Shown here: in pieces, positions 26,088 through 35,149 of the stretch
Position numbering within the stretch: position 1 is the stretch's first letter
Layout: every line of letters starts with the position of its first letter
From: Parerythrobacter jejuensis
Lineage (GTDB): Bacteria > Pseudomonadota > Alphaproteobacteria > Sphingomonadales > Sphingomonadaceae
DNA: 64,000 nt
Reading direction: 5' to 3'
Assembly: GCF_039536765.1 (NCBI RefSeq)
Contig: NZ_BAAAZF010000001.1
Coordinates: 124,001-188,000, forward strand
Made by a program: the position numbers and the translations under genes
The notes under the pieces: generated by a model
Seen by the model: the letters and a program-made list of their open reading frames with translations, nothing else
The model's database searches: none
What the model was told of the DNA's origin: nothing

Positions 26088-26656
26088 AATTTGCGCACCA
26101 GCATTTCCGCAACTGCAATCCAGGGTGGATCGTTGACGACTTCCTGTTTCTGGCCTGCACCGGGGGGCAGCAGGCCGATCAGATCACCCTGCCGGTCAAT
26201 CAACCGACCAAAGGCAAAGCGACCGGCCTTTTTCGGCACCAGCACGTCGCGATTGATGGCGCGGGCGGATTGGTCGGGATCAAGTTGGCGCATCCACAGC
26301 TGGTCGCCGGGGAGGTAGGGGCCAGTCGCTGCATCCACTGTGAGCACTATCAGCGGGCCATCTCCGCCCAGATCGGTGGGCAAGAGGGCATCGCGCGGGC
26401 TGGCAAGGGCATCTGGCCCGGCGGCACCCAGCGTGGCGACAATCTGTGCAGGCGCAGCTTTCTCCGACCGGACAAGCATTTCCGGCTCCACCTGAAGCGC
26501 GTCGGCAATGCGATCCATCCATTTGGTAGAGAGATTGCGCATGCCGGTTTCAAGCCTGCCAATGGTCTGCGCCGTCGTGGGCGGGCTGCAGGCCTGGGCT
26601 AGGTCCGCCAAGGTCCAGCCTTTGTCCTTGCGGATATCCCGGATGCGATTGATCAT
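26084..26656 (-). CDS. XRE-family regulator with S24-peptidase-like C-terminal domain
   Basis: About 190 residues. The N-terminal helix-turn-helix (INRIRDIRKDKGWTLADLAQ, about 2-21, then TIGRLETGMRNLS) is of the XRE type. The C-terminal part (about 85-175) resembles the S24/LexA-like dimerisation fold (LTVDAATGPYLPGDQLW). The usual Ser/Lys pair for self-cleavage is not clear, so it may be a non-cleaving regulator. The ATG at 26656 fits the domain start; one at 26680 is possible. It is co-transcribed with the GT4 gene through a four-base overlap and divergent from the DUF6456 gene. Confidence 0.8.
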   Translation of the reverse strand: MINRIRDIRKDKGWTLADLAQACSPPTTAQTIGRLETGMRNLSTKWMDRIADALQVEPEMLVRSEKAAPAQIVATLGAAGPDALASPRDALLPTDLGGDGPLIVLTVDAATGPYLPGDQLWMRQLDPDQSARAINRDVLVPKKAGRFAFGRLIDRQGDLIGLLPPGAGQKQEVVNDPPWIAVAEMLVRKL

Positions 26657-26769
26657 GATAGGTGCCCCGTCCTCGAGCAAATGTAACCTAATTGGTAAAA
26701 ATTACTTTCCTACAATAACCGCTTCTTGGCAACCCTTTCCTCGCAATCACGCACAGGATGGAGATGCCG

Positions 26770-27243
26770 ATGAAACCGCAACTGGTTGAAAAGGAACTGA
26801 CCGAGGAAGGGCCGCGCCGGGGAAGCAACGCTAAAGGAAAGCGACGCACGGTAACGGTCAATTTGGCGGAGAGTCCGCTGGCCTGGTTGCACTCTCGCGG
26901 GCATCTGGACGACCGGCTGTTCGATGCCGGCGAGCGATTGCGGCAGGATTACGAACGCGCCCAACTTTCACCCAGCGTGACGATGCGGTGGGATCCGGTT
27001 CGTGTGAAGGGCGGGCCGGATGCCGGGCTGTCACCAACCGAGCGGCAGATGGCAGCGAAAGACCGGTTTGATGGGGCGATTGCCGAGGCTGGTAGCGGTT
27101 TGTCGGATATTCTCTGGCGCGTCGTCTGCGCGGGAGAGAGCCTGCCTGATGCGGAAAAATCGCTGCAATGGCCTGCGCGTTCGGGCAAGCTGGTGTTGAA
27201 ACTGGCGCTCGACCGGGTGGCTGGTTTTTACCGGATCACTTGA
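26770..27243 (+). CDS. DUF6456-like alphaproteobacterial protein
   Basis: A 157-residue cytoplasmic protein. Its C-terminal two-thirds (SPLAWLHSRGHLDDRLFDAGERLRQDYERA and the LVLKLALDRVAGFY end) matches my memory of the DUF6456 family, widespread in alphaproteobacteria and of unknown role. GGAG six bases before the ATG at 26770 supports that start; an ATG at 26758 is in frame. It is divergent from the XRE/S24 gene. Confidence 0.75.
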   Translation: MKPQLVEKELTEEGPRRGSNAKGKRRTVTVNLAESPLAWLHSRGHLDDRLFDAGERLRQDYERAQLSPSVTMRWDPVRVKGGPDAGLSPTERQMAAKDRFDGAIAEAGSGLSDILWRVVCAGESLPDAEKSLQWPARSGKLVLKLALDRVAGFYRIT

Positions 27244-27257
27244 GCGCGATTTGGTGT

Positions 27258-27854
27258 TCAGAACTGTGTTCCATGTGTTCCATCCTGTTGGATTTGCGTG
27301 GCAATCGCGCGTTGCAATGCTGGTACGACATCGGCTTCAAACCAGGGGTTCTTGCGCATGAAAAGAGTGCTGCGCCAGGAAGGGTGGGGCAAGGGAAGAA
27401 AGCGCGGCAGGAAGTCTTCGAATTGCTCGACTCGCTTGGTCAGGCTCAGCTTGCGGGTCTGAGGTAAATAGTGCGCTTGGGCATAGCTTCCGACCAGCAA
27501 GGTCAGCCGGGTTTCGGGCAGGACGCCAAGAACCTCGGCATGCCATTGAGGCGCGCATTCGGGGCGCGGGGGCAGGTCGCCGCCATCGCCTTTCCCCGGA
27601 TAGCAAAACCCCATGGGGACGAGGGCAACCTTGGCGGGATCATAGAATGTCGCATTGTCCAGCCCGGTCCATTCCCGCAGCCGGTCTCCGCTCGGATCGT
27701 CCCAGGGAATGCCGCTGGCATGGACCTTCGAGCCTGGAGCCTGACCGATGATGAGTACCCGTGAAGTGGGCGAGAACTGGACGACAGGGCGTGGGCCATG
27801 TGGCAAGTTGGCAGCGCAAATAGTGCAGTCAGCGATGCGCTGGTGCAGGCTCAC
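27258..27854 (-). CDS. Uracil-DNA glycosylase superfamily protein
   Basis: A 198-residue protein of the uracil-DNA glycosylase fold. The N-terminal motif GQAPGSK is at about 37-43 and the C-terminal HPSWR corresponds to the H-P-S loop. It is related to the small UDG-like family common in proteobacteria, not to family 1 Ung. The GTG at 27854 overlaps the ABC-F stop (GTGA), indicating co-translation; longer in-frame starts would run into the upstream gene. Confidence 0.85.
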   Translation of the reverse strand: MSLHQRIADCTICAANLPHGPRPVVQFSPTSRVLIIGQAPGSKVHASGIPWDDPSGDRLREWTGLDNATFYDPAKVALVPMGFCYPGKGDGGDLPPRPECAPQWHAEVLGVLPETRLTLLVGSYAQAHYLPQTRKLSLTKRVEQFEDFLPRFLPLPHPSWRSTLFMRKNPWFEADVVPALQRAIATQIQQDGTHGTQF

Positions 27855-29656
27855 CCTTCGACCAGTTCTGCCAGCTCCAGCCAACGTTCTTCGGCAGCGT
27901 CCTTCTCTGCACGGGCGTTCTCGACGCCTTTGGAAATGTTGGAGAACTTCTGTGGATCGGAGCTGTAGAGATCAGGGTCTGACAGGATTTGCTCTCCACG
28001 CTCTATCGCTGCCTCCAACTCTTCGATTCGCTGGGGCAGCAACTCGTAGTCCCGCTGGTCTTTGTAAGACAGCTTGCCGCTATTTGCGAAAGCGGGTGTC
28101 GGCGATGGTGCGGCAGGCTTCTTGGCCTGTTTGGCTTTCGCCGGGACGACCCGCTTGGTCCGCTTCGCTTCCCAATCCTCGTACCCGCCGGCCACGATGT
28201 CGACCTTTCCACTGCCATCAAGCCCAAGCGTCAGCGTGACAGTACGATCCAGGAAGTCGCGATCATGGCTGACGATCAGAACGGTGCCTTCGTAGTCGGC
28301 GATGACTTCTTGCAGCAGGTCGAGGGTTTCCAAGTCGAGATCGTTGGTCGGCTCGTCCAGCACCAGCAAGTTCGATTTGCGGGCGAATTCGCGTGCCAGC
28401 AGCAGGCGCGATCGCTCGCCGCCGCTTAGGATTCCGACCTTGGTGTCGACGATCTTGGGATCGAACAGGAACTCCTTCAGGTATCCTTGAACATGCTTGC
28501 GGTTGCCGCGTACATCAATCCAGTCGCCGCCCTCGGCCAGCACTTGCCGGACAGTGCGATCAGGCTCCATCAGGCTGCGTTGCTGGTCGATCATCACGCC
28601 AGTCAGTGTCTTGGCGATTTCCACCGATCCGGTATCCGGCGCCAATTCGCCTGTCAGCATTCTCAGCAAGGTGGTCTTGCCCGCGCCATTGGCGCCGACA
28701 ATGCCGATCCGGTCACCACGCTGGATCCGGAGCGAGAAGGGCTTGATGATAGTGCGGTCACCATAGGATTTCGTGACCTTGTCCGCGACAATTACCGATT
28801 TCGACTTGAAGTCTTCCTCCACAGCCAGTTTCAGCTTGGCCGTACCGGATGTGTCGATCATCGCCGCCCGCTGTTCGCGCATCTTATAGAGTGCCTCAAG
28901 CCGGCCCTGGTTGCGCTTGCGCCGGGCGGTGACGCCCCGTTGCAGCCAATGTGCTTCCAGTTTCAATCTCGCATCGAGCTTCTCTGCCGCGCGTGCTTCC
29001 TCGGCGTAGATCTGCTCTTCCCACGCTTCGTAGCCGCCAAAGCCGACTTCCTTGCGACGCAGGATGCCCCGATCGAGCCACAGCGTCGCGCGGGTCAGGC
29101 GTTTGAGGAAGGTCCGGTCGTGGCTGATAACGATGAACGCGCCTTTGTATCGATCCAACCAGCTTTCCAGCCAGTCAATCGCAGCAAGGTCGAGGTGATT
29201 GGTCGGCTCGTCCATCAGCAGGAGGTCCGGATCCTGCGCGAGCGCACGCGAGATCGCCGCCCGTCTGCGCTCACCACCGCTGGAGCCTTCGCATGGCTTG
29301 GACATATCGATGCCAAGCTGTCCGGCAATGGCTTCGACCTCGTGTCGGGCCGGCGCATCGTCCCCGCTCAGGGCGAAGTCCATCAGAGTTTCGAAGCCAC
29401 CCAGATCGGGGTCCTGTTCCAGCACGACAATCCGCGTGTTGGCCTTGACCTTGCGGATGCCGAGATCTGCTTCGACCTTGTCGTCGATCAGGCGGAAAAG
29501 GGTGGTCTTTCCGGCACCGTTACGGCCAATCAGGGCGAGCCGGTCACGCGGGCCGACATGCAGGTCAAGCCCATCGGTGCCCGGTCCGCCAAACAGCCAG
29601 CGACCACCTTGTTGCAGGCCAAGGCCTTCCCAGCTGAGGATCGGTGGTTGCGCCAT
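27851..29656 (-). CDS. ABC-F family ATPase, Uup-like
   Basis: A 601-residue soluble protein with two ABC domains and no membrane segments. Walker A motifs GRNGAGKTT (about 43) and GANGAGKTT (about 330), signatures SSGGERRRAA and LSGGERSRLL, and Walker B with MDEPTNHLDL and LDEPTNDLDL are visible. The linker at about 235-290 is the P-site tRNA interaction motif region. The Lys/Pro-rich linker near 515-535 and the C-terminal coiled coil fit the Uup subgroup, which acts on ribosomes. UDG follows with a four-base overlap. Confidence 0.92.
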   Translation of the reverse strand: MAQPPILSWEGLGLQQGGRWLFGGPGTDGLDLHVGPRDRLALIGRNGAGKTTLFRLIDDKVEADLGIRKVKANTRIVVLEQDPDLGGFETLMDFALSGDDAPARHEVEAIAGQLGIDMSKPCEGSSGGERRRAAISRALAQDPDLLLMDEPTNHLDLAAIDWLESWLDRYKGAFIVISHDRTFLKRLTRATLWLDRGILRRKEVGFGGYEAWEEQIYAEEARAAEKLDARLKLEAHWLQRGVTARRKRNQGRLEALYKMREQRAAMIDTSGTAKLKLAVEEDFKSKSVIVADKVTKSYGDRTIIKPFSLRIQRGDRIGIVGANGAGKTTLLRMLTGELAPDTGSVEIAKTLTGVMIDQQRSLMEPDRTVRQVLAEGGDWIDVRGNRKHVQGYLKEFLFDPKIVDTKVGILSGGERSRLLLAREFARKSNLLVLDEPTNDLDLETLDLLQEVIADYEGTVLIVSHDRDFLDRTVTLTLGLDGSGKVDIVAGGYEDWEAKRTKRVVPAKAKQAKKPAAPSPTPAFANSGKLSYKDQRDYELLPQRIEELEAAIERGEQILSDPDLYSSDPQKFSNISKGVENARAEKDAAEERWLELAELVEG

Positions 29657-29704
29657 AGGCCGCGCGGGTTAGGCGAGGGTTGCGCTGCCCGCAAGGCAAA
29701 CCCG

Positions 29705-31270
29705 TTACTGACGCGCCGCCTTTTGCGCTGCTACCATTTGCGCCACGCTCTGGAGCAAGGACGGCGCGTCGTAAACAATGCCGTCCTTGATTGTCCAACG
29801 CACCCCGCCAACACGCTCCAGCTGGTTGGTTTCGCGGTTCAGGCGCAGGTGACCTGTCCCGTAAAGCACTTTCAGATTGGCGAGCGGGTTTTCCGGGACA
29901 ATCACGAGGTCGGCCAGCTTGCCTTCTTTAATTAAGCCGAACGGAGGCTCGGTTCCCTTTGGAGCATAGATTTCCTCGGCACCATTCAGGGTGGCGGCAC
30001 GAATGACCTCGAGTGGCGATAACCCCGCCTCCTGTAGCATCTCAAGCTCGCCGATATAGGCGAAGCCCCAGGTCTGGTAGATAAAGCCCGGATCAGACCC
30101 GGCAGTGACCCGGCCTCCGCGATCGTGGAAATCCTTGGTCAGGCGCATCCATGGCTTGTAAAAATTCCGCCAGGCGACTTCGTCGGCAGTCGACCAATCG
30201 TGGTAGTAACTCCCGTGATTGGTCAGGCTCGGCGCATAGAAGTCCATCAGCGACGGGATGGTATAGCGATCATGCCACTCTGCGGTGCGGGCGCGCATAA
30301 CATCGCGCGAAGCGGAATAGATATTGAAGGTCGGGCTGAGGGTGACACCTTCCGCGACCAGAAAGTCGACATAATCGTTCCACGCCTCGCTACCGGGGTC
30401 GACAATCTGGTCTGCCAAACGCGCGACCCAGGCAAACCGCGATTGTTCATCGAGATAATTGTAGTCAGCTGGATAATCCGGCCCGCCCTGACCGTCGAGC
30501 AAGCTTTCAAAATGGCCGTAGAAATGGGTTACTCCGCCAAGGCCAAGCTCGACTGCCTTGCGTGCATTGACCCGCGCGACCCCGCGCTGGCCGAGATGGG
30601 CCACAGTCCCGAGCCCCTGTTTTTGCGCTTCATCAAGGGCTGCTTCAAGAACGGGAGGGCTCGCATTGTTGAAGAACTTGATCCCGTCATACCCTTGCGC
30701 GAAGATCCAGCGCACCCATTCGCGGGCCTTGGCGGGGCTATCGATCGGGCCGCCAGGAAAGGGTGTGCCGAAAACCGCATAGGGGAACAATCTCGGGGCG
30801 AGGATGGTGTTATTGGCGCTCTGGCGGCTGTCGGCAACCGATGGATCATTTTGCTGGAACTGGAAGGACACGCCGCGCACGCTGGTAACACCGTGCGCCA
30901 GCCACAAGCGATAGCCATAAGATGGGTCCGGAGCCTTCTTGGGATCGCCATTATGGCCGTGCACATCCACGAAACCGGGCATCACATACATGCCGATGGC
31001 ATCGATGACTCGGGCACCATCGGTTGGCGCGCCACCGCCTCGAACGATGCCGGTGATGGTGTCGCCGCTCACCACGATATCGACCGGGCCTTCCGGCGGT
31101 GCGCCAGTGCCGTCGATCATGGTCGCGCCTTTTATCACGAGGGTCGTGAAAGGCCCTTCGCCTTCACCGGATTGCCTGTCTTGCACCGGCAGCAGGCTGG
31201 ACTGGGCCAAGGCCGGTGTGGCCACCAATGCCAGAATCGCCACCATGATTGCCTGGATCGATCGCATCAT
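29705..31270 (-). CDS. Secreted amidohydrolase family protein
   Basis: About 521 residues with a signal peptide ending in PALA before QSS. The metal-binding H-x-H is in PGFVDVHGHNGD (about 105-115) after the KGATMIDGTG beta segment typical of the superfamily. Further ligands probably lie in TVAHLGQRG, THFYGHFE and VTAGSDPGF. Members act on peptides or cyclic amides; the substrate is unclear. An AGGGGAG ribosome site precedes the ATG at 31270; an upstream ATG at 31285 is less likely. It is divergent from the SIMPL gene. Confidence 0.88.
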   Translation of the reverse strand: MMRSIQAIMVAILALVATPALAQSSLLPVQDRQSGEGEGPFTTLVIKGATMIDGTGAPPEGPVDIVVSGDTITGIVRGGGAPTDGARVIDAIGMYVMPGFVDVHGHNGDPKKAPDPSYGYRLWLAHGVTSVRGVSFQFQQNDPSVADSRQSANNTILAPRLFPYAVFGTPFPGGPIDSPAKAREWVRWIFAQGYDGIKFFNNASPPVLEAALDEAQKQGLGTVAHLGQRGVARVNARKAVELGLGGVTHFYGHFESLLDGQGGPDYPADYNYLDEQSRFAWVARLADQIVDPGSEAWNDYVDFLVAEGVTLSPTFNIYSASRDVMRARTAEWHDRYTIPSLMDFYAPSLTNHGSYYHDWSTADEVAWRNFYKPWMRLTKDFHDRGGRVTAGSDPGFIYQTWGFAYIGELEMLQEAGLSPLEVIRAATLNGAEEIYAPKGTEPPFGLIKEGKLADLVIVPENPLANLKVLYGTGHLRLNRETNQLERVGGVRWTIKDGIVYDAPSLLQSVAQMVAAQKAARQ

Positions 31271-31383
31271 AACTCCCCTGTTCATGACACGCCTAAATGG
31301 CTTAGAGTGCTAAGGAAAGCTCTTGCACGGTTCAGCGTTGCTTCACGCGCGCAGGGCAACTTGGGCAATAGAGGAGGAACCCA

Positions 31384-32118
31384 ATGATCCGTTATGCTCT
31401 CGCCCCGATTGCTGCTGCGCTTGCGCTGCCTGTGATGTCTATCCCTGCGACGGCCGCAGAGGTACAGATCGTCGCCACCAATCCCGTGATTGAATTGAGC
31501 GTTTACGAGCAGATCAAGGTTGAACCCGATATCGTGACCATCGGCGCGGGCGTGACGACGGATGCACCAACTGCGGTGGAGGCTCTGCGCCGCAATTCTG
31601 CCGAAATGCAGCGCGTGATTGATCTGCTCAAGGCACGCGGGATCGCATCGCGCGATATCCAGACAACCAGCATCAATCTCAACGCGCAGTATGATTACAA
31701 CCGGAATACCCAGAGGCAGGTCTTCCGTGCCTATCGCGCGTCCAATCGGGTGAGTGTGCAGCTGCGCGATATTCCGCGGGCAGGCGAGGTGCTCGACGCG
31801 CTTGTTTCGGGCGGAGCGACAGATATCTCAGGCCCGAGTTTCTCGATCGAGGACGATACTGCTGCCAAGGCCGATGCCCGCAAGGGTGCGCTCGAACGCG
31901 GCAAGAAACAGGCCGAGGAATATGCCCAGTTGGCAGGGTATTCCGGAGTTCGCCTGCTTCAGATCGGGGAATCGATCCGAGGTAATAGCGGAGTGAGTGA
32001 TGGCGGCTTGATGATGGCGCGGGCCGAGAGCGTTTCCGCTGCCCCACCACCGCCGATCGAGGCAGGATTGGTTTCTACCGGGGTCAGCCTCTCTTTGACA
32101 TTTGAGATGGTCCCCTGA
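31384..32118 (+). CDS. SIMPL domain (DUF541) periplasmic protein
   Basis: A 244-residue protein with a signal peptide ending ATAA near residue 25 and the SIMPL/DUF541 fold: ISVYEQIKVEPDIVTIGAGV-like opening, IQTTSINLNAQYDY, and C-terminal LSLTFEMVP strand. Such proteins (e.g. YggE) are linked to oxidative stress tolerance, with unclear mechanism. GAGGAGG precedes the ATG. Confidence 0.9.
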   Translation: MIRYALAPIAAALALPVMSIPATAAEVQIVATNPVIELSVYEQIKVEPDIVTIGAGVTTDAPTAVEALRRNSAEMQRVIDLLKARGIASRDIQTTSINLNAQYDYNRNTQRQVFRAYRASNRVSVQLRDIPRAGEVLDALVSGGATDISGPSFSIEDDTAAKADARKGALERGKKQAEEYAQLAGYSGVRLLQIGESIRGNSGVSDGGLMMARAESVSAAPPPPIEAGLVSTGVSLSLTFEMVP

Positions 32119-32207
32119 AGAGCGGAAAAATCAGCAATCTAACTGAACAAGCCGGATGCGGGGCATTCACTGCTTGTTCAATGGCCATGGTCTATCGATT
32201 GGGCACT

Positions 32208-32510
32208 ATGAAACAGATCCTCTCTGCAATGCTGGGTGCGACACTCCTATTTGGAGGCGTCCAGGCGCCTGCGGCCGCGCAAGAGCGGACGGCCCAGGGC
32301 GAAGCGCGCAAAGAAATGCGGGCTGGCAATGTCTTGTCGTTGCGAGAGATTGAACGGCGGGTGCTCCCCACCATGCGAGGGTCTGAATATCTCGGGCCCG
32401 CCTATGATTCTGCTGCCATGGCCTACCGTCTCAAGTTCATCCGCGACGGCCGCGTGCTGTTCGTGGATGTTGACGCCCGTTCGGGGAAAATCCTGCGGCG
32501 TTCACGCTGA
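32208..32510 (+). CDS. PepSY-domain exported protein
   Basis: About 100 residues with a signal peptide ending AAAQ near residue 25 and a short PepSY-like domain (LSLREIERRVLPTMRGSEYLGPAYD to VDVDARSGKILRRSR). PepSY proteins often lie beside two-component systems, and this one precedes a PhoP/PhoQ-like pair by 91 bases, so it may modulate or be controlled by it. The ATG at 32208 gives a proper signal peptide. Confidence 0.85.
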   Translation: MKQILSAMLGATLLFGGVQAPAAAQERTAQGEARKEMRAGNVLSLREIERRVLPTMRGSEYLGPAYDSAAMAYRLKFIRDGRVLFVDVDARSGKILRRSR

Positions 32511-32601
32511 TATCTGCTGGGTGTTGCCAAACCCGACTGGTTGACCTCACCATGCACTTACCGCCATTACACCGGCAATATTCACGGGGGCCCGGAGCTT
32601 T

Positions 32602-33279
32602 ATGCGTATCCTGATTGTCGAGGATGAACCCACACTTGGCCAGCAGCTGAAGAGCACGCTGGAACAGAACGGCTATGCTGTTGACCTGTCAACCGATGGT
32701 GAGGACGGGCATTTCCTCGGGTCAACCGAGAGTTATGACGCGGTGATCCTCGATCTTGGCCTGCCCGAGATTGACGGCCTGACTGTGCTGGGCATGTGGC
32801 GCAAGGAAGGCCGTGATTTTCCCGTCCTTGTTCTCACGGCTCGCGACAGCTGGTCCGACAAAGTGGCTGGCCTGGATGCGGGCGCCGATGACTATCTTGC
32901 CAAGCCGTTCCAGACCGAGGAACTGATTGCGCGCTTGCGGGCCTTGATCCGCCGCGCATCCGGCAACACGTCGAGCGAATTGACGGCTGGCCAGGTGCGT
33001 CTCGATACGCGTTCGGGCCGTGTCACCTTGCAGGGCGAGCCCGTCAAACTGACAGCGCAAGAATACAAGCTGCTGAGCTACCTGATGCACCACAAGGGCA
33101 AGGTCGTCAGCCGCACCGAACTGATCGAACATATTTACGATCAGGATTTTGACCGCGATTCCAATACGATCGAGGTCTTCGTTACCCGGATTCGCAAGAA
33201 GCTGGGTGCAGAAGTGATCACGACAATCCGTGGCCTCGGTTACAGCCTCGACGACCCCGCCGACGCACCCCGCGCCTGA
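32602..33279 (+). CDS. OmpR/PhoP-family response regulator
   Basis: A 225-residue regulator. The receiver has acidic EDE at 7-9, phosphoacceptor Asp51 in VILDLGLP, Thr in LTARD and Lys in AKPFQ. The C-terminal winged helix (about 125-220) ends with the typical VTRIRKKLGAEVITTIRGLGYSL. The kinase gene starts inside its last 50 bases, so the pair is translationally coupled. Confidence 0.95.
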   Translation: MRILIVEDEPTLGQQLKSTLEQNGYAVDLSTDGEDGHFLGSTESYDAVILDLGLPEIDGLTVLGMWRKEGRDFPVLVLTARDSWSDKVAGLDAGADDYLAKPFQTEELIARLRALIRRASGNTSSELTAGQVRLDTRSGRVTLQGEPVKLTAQEYKLLSYLMHHKGKVVSRTELIEHIYDQDFDRDSNTIEVFVTRIRKKLGAEVITTIRGLGYSLDDPADAPRA

Positions 33280-34717
33280 CGCAAAGCCGCGCTCTGACGC
33301 GGCTTCGTCAAGCGATAGCGGGAGTGCTGCGTCTTCGGATGACGTATCCCCGAGCGATCCGGAGCAACTGAAATCCGCACCGCATACGGGAAGCCTTGCC
33401 CGCCGTATGATGCTCATTTCCGCGGCGTGGATCCTCGTCTTGCTGTTGGGTGGAGGCGTCGCGCTCGACCGGACGCTTACCAATCTGGTCGAACGCAATT
33501 TCGACGAGCAACTGGAATATGTGCAGACAGCCCTGATTGCCTCCGCTGAAATCGGCCCGGATGGGGAAGTCCTGCTCTACAGATCATTGGGCGATCAACG
33601 GTTTCTGGAACCCAATAGCGGGGTGTATTGGCAAATCAGCGGCGATGGGCATGAGCCATTCCCGAGCCGGAGCCTGTGGGATCGCAGCCTGGAAGTGCGC
33701 GGCGACCATATCGACAACGAGCCGCATTTTTACAGCAGTGGCCAGTTTGGTGAAGAGCCGCTCCGGATTGTAGAGCGGTCGGTCATCTTGCCGCAAAGCG
33801 ATACGCGCTGGACCTTCACTGTTGCCTCAGCACGCGGGGAGCTCGATGCGCAGATCGCGCGGATACGGTCGATCCTCATCTGGAGCTTCGTGGTACTTGC
33901 TCTTGGCTTGCTCGTTCTGGCAGCTCTCCAGAGTTACTATGGTTTGCGCCCGTTGCGCAGAGTTCGCGCGGCGATCCAACGCATCCGCTCAACTGGTAGC
34001 AACCGGGTCACCGATCCCCTGCCGCTGGAAGTTCAGCCGCTCGTTCAGGAGCTCAATGCGTTGCTCGAACATTCGGAGAAGCAGGCGGAGGAGGCGCGGA
34101 CCCATGCCGGAAATCTCGCGCATGCTCTCAAAACGCCGCTTACAGTCGTGAACAATGCAGCCACCGCGCATGCGCCGGACCTGGCCGACACCGTGATCCG
34201 CGAGGCGCGCACGATGCGCCGCCATGTCGATCACCACCTTGCGCGGGCGCGTGCTGTGGGGCGCCGGGCAGTTGGTCACGCAAGAACCCCCGTTTGGCAG
34301 AGCGCCGAGGCTGTGCGCCGTGCAGTAGAGCGTCTCTACCCGAGCGGGCGTTTTGATATTGATGGCAACGCCTCGGCCGAAGTGTCCATCGAACGTCAGG
34401 ACCTGGATGAAATCCTCGGCAACCTTATCGAGAATGCTGCCAAATATGGTGGAGGCTCCGTTTTTGTCACCGTCGATGCAGAACCCGATGAAGAACGGTG
34501 CGTGATCTGGGTCGAGGACGACGGGGCAGGCATCCCCGATGAAGAGCGCGACCGAATATTTGACCGTGGCGCTCGCCTTGACACTGGCAAGCCAGGCACT
34601 GGTCTTGGCCTTGCGATTGTTCGCGATGTTGCTGAAATCTACAACGGATCAGTCGAGCTGTCAGAGAGCGAGGACTTGGGCGGTTTGCTTGTCAGGCTCT
34701 CACTGCCCCGATCCTGA
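33230..34717 (+). CDS. PhoQ-like sensor histidine kinase
   Basis: A sensor kinase of up to 495 residues. A disordered Ser/Pro/Asp-rich N-terminus precedes a first membrane helix (about 62-80), a periplasmic sensor of about 140 residues, and a second helix (about 218-240). The H-box LAHALKTPL contains His298; the ATPase domain has NLIENAAKYGG, DDGAGIPDEE and GTGLGLAI. The GTG at 33230 overlaps the regulator by 50 bases; a later start would shorten the odd N-terminus and cannot be excluded. The acidic sensor recalls PhoQ but the ligand is unknown. Confidence 0.92.
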   Translation: MASVTASTTPPTHPAPDAKPRSDAASSSDSGSAASSDDVSPSDPEQLKSAPHTGSLARRMMLISAAWILVLLLGGGVALDRTLTNLVERNFDEQLEYVQTALIASAEIGPDGEVLLYRSLGDQRFLEPNSGVYWQISGDGHEPFPSRSLWDRSLEVRGDHIDNEPHFYSSGQFGEEPLRIVERSVILPQSDTRWTFTVASARGELDAQIARIRSILIWSFVVLALGLLVLAALQSYYGLRPLRRVRAAIQRIRSTGSNRVTDPLPLEVQPLVQELNALLEHSEKQAEEARTHAGNLAHALKTPLTVVNNAATAHAPDLADTVIREARTMRRHVDHHLARARAVGRRAVGHARTPVWQSAEAVRRAVERLYPSGRFDIDGNASAEVSIERQDLDEILGNLIENAAKYGGGSVFVTVDAEPDEERCVIWVEDDGAGIPDEERDRIFDRGARLDTGKPGTGLGLAIVRDVAEIYNGSVELSESEDLGGLLVRLSLPRS

Positions 34718-34733
34718 GAAGGTAGGGCACAAA

Positions 34734-34770
34734 AAAGGGGGCCGGAAATCCGACCCCCTCGTTCTTTTTT
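34734..34770. terminator. Bidirectional terminator
   Basis: Stem GGGGGcCGGA pairs with TCCGaCCCCC (34737-34758), followed by T-rich sequence on the plus strand and, read the other way, by TTTTTT. It ends both the histidine-kinase transcript and the convergent small membrane protein gene. Confidence 0.85.
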
Positions 34771-34782
34771 CGTTGGTAACGC

Positions 34783-34998
34783 TTAGGCGCTAGCCGGAGG
34801 ACGCTCACTGCCACCGGAAATGCCGATTGCGAGAGCAGCCAGAGCGAAAACCGCGAGGATCGCGCCGGCACCGCCGCCGCCAGCTTCGCTTTCACCAGCA
34901 ACTGGTGCAGCAATCCGGCCCATGTCTGCTTGTGCCGCGATCGGCGCAGCAGCGAGGGTAACAGCAGCAGCTGCGGCAGCAATCTTGCCAAACTTCAT
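34783..34998 (-). CDS. Small exported or membrane Ala/Gly-rich protein
   Basis: 71 residues: a signal-like N-terminus (MKFGKIAAAAAAVTLAAAP, cleavage near AAQA at about 24), a short linker with AAPVAGESEAGGGG, a hydrophobic helix (about 45-60) and a charged tail. The pattern is one I recall from many Sphingomonadales genomes, function unknown. It ends at the bidirectional terminator. Confidence 0.75.
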   Translation of the reverse strand: MKFGKIAAAAAAVTLAAAPIAAQADMGRIAAPVAGESEAGGGGAGAILAVFALAALAIGISGGSERPPASA

Positions 34999-35149
34999 TT
35001 CTATTCTCCGTCCCTGTAGTTCGGTAAATTCAAAGGGCGCTTTAGAGCAGGCATCAGATCAGCGCAACATCCTAATAGGAGCACGAAAGGTCCGGATGCC
35101 TGACTGCGACCAAAACAACACACTATCGAGCATGGATAGAGCCCTGAAA

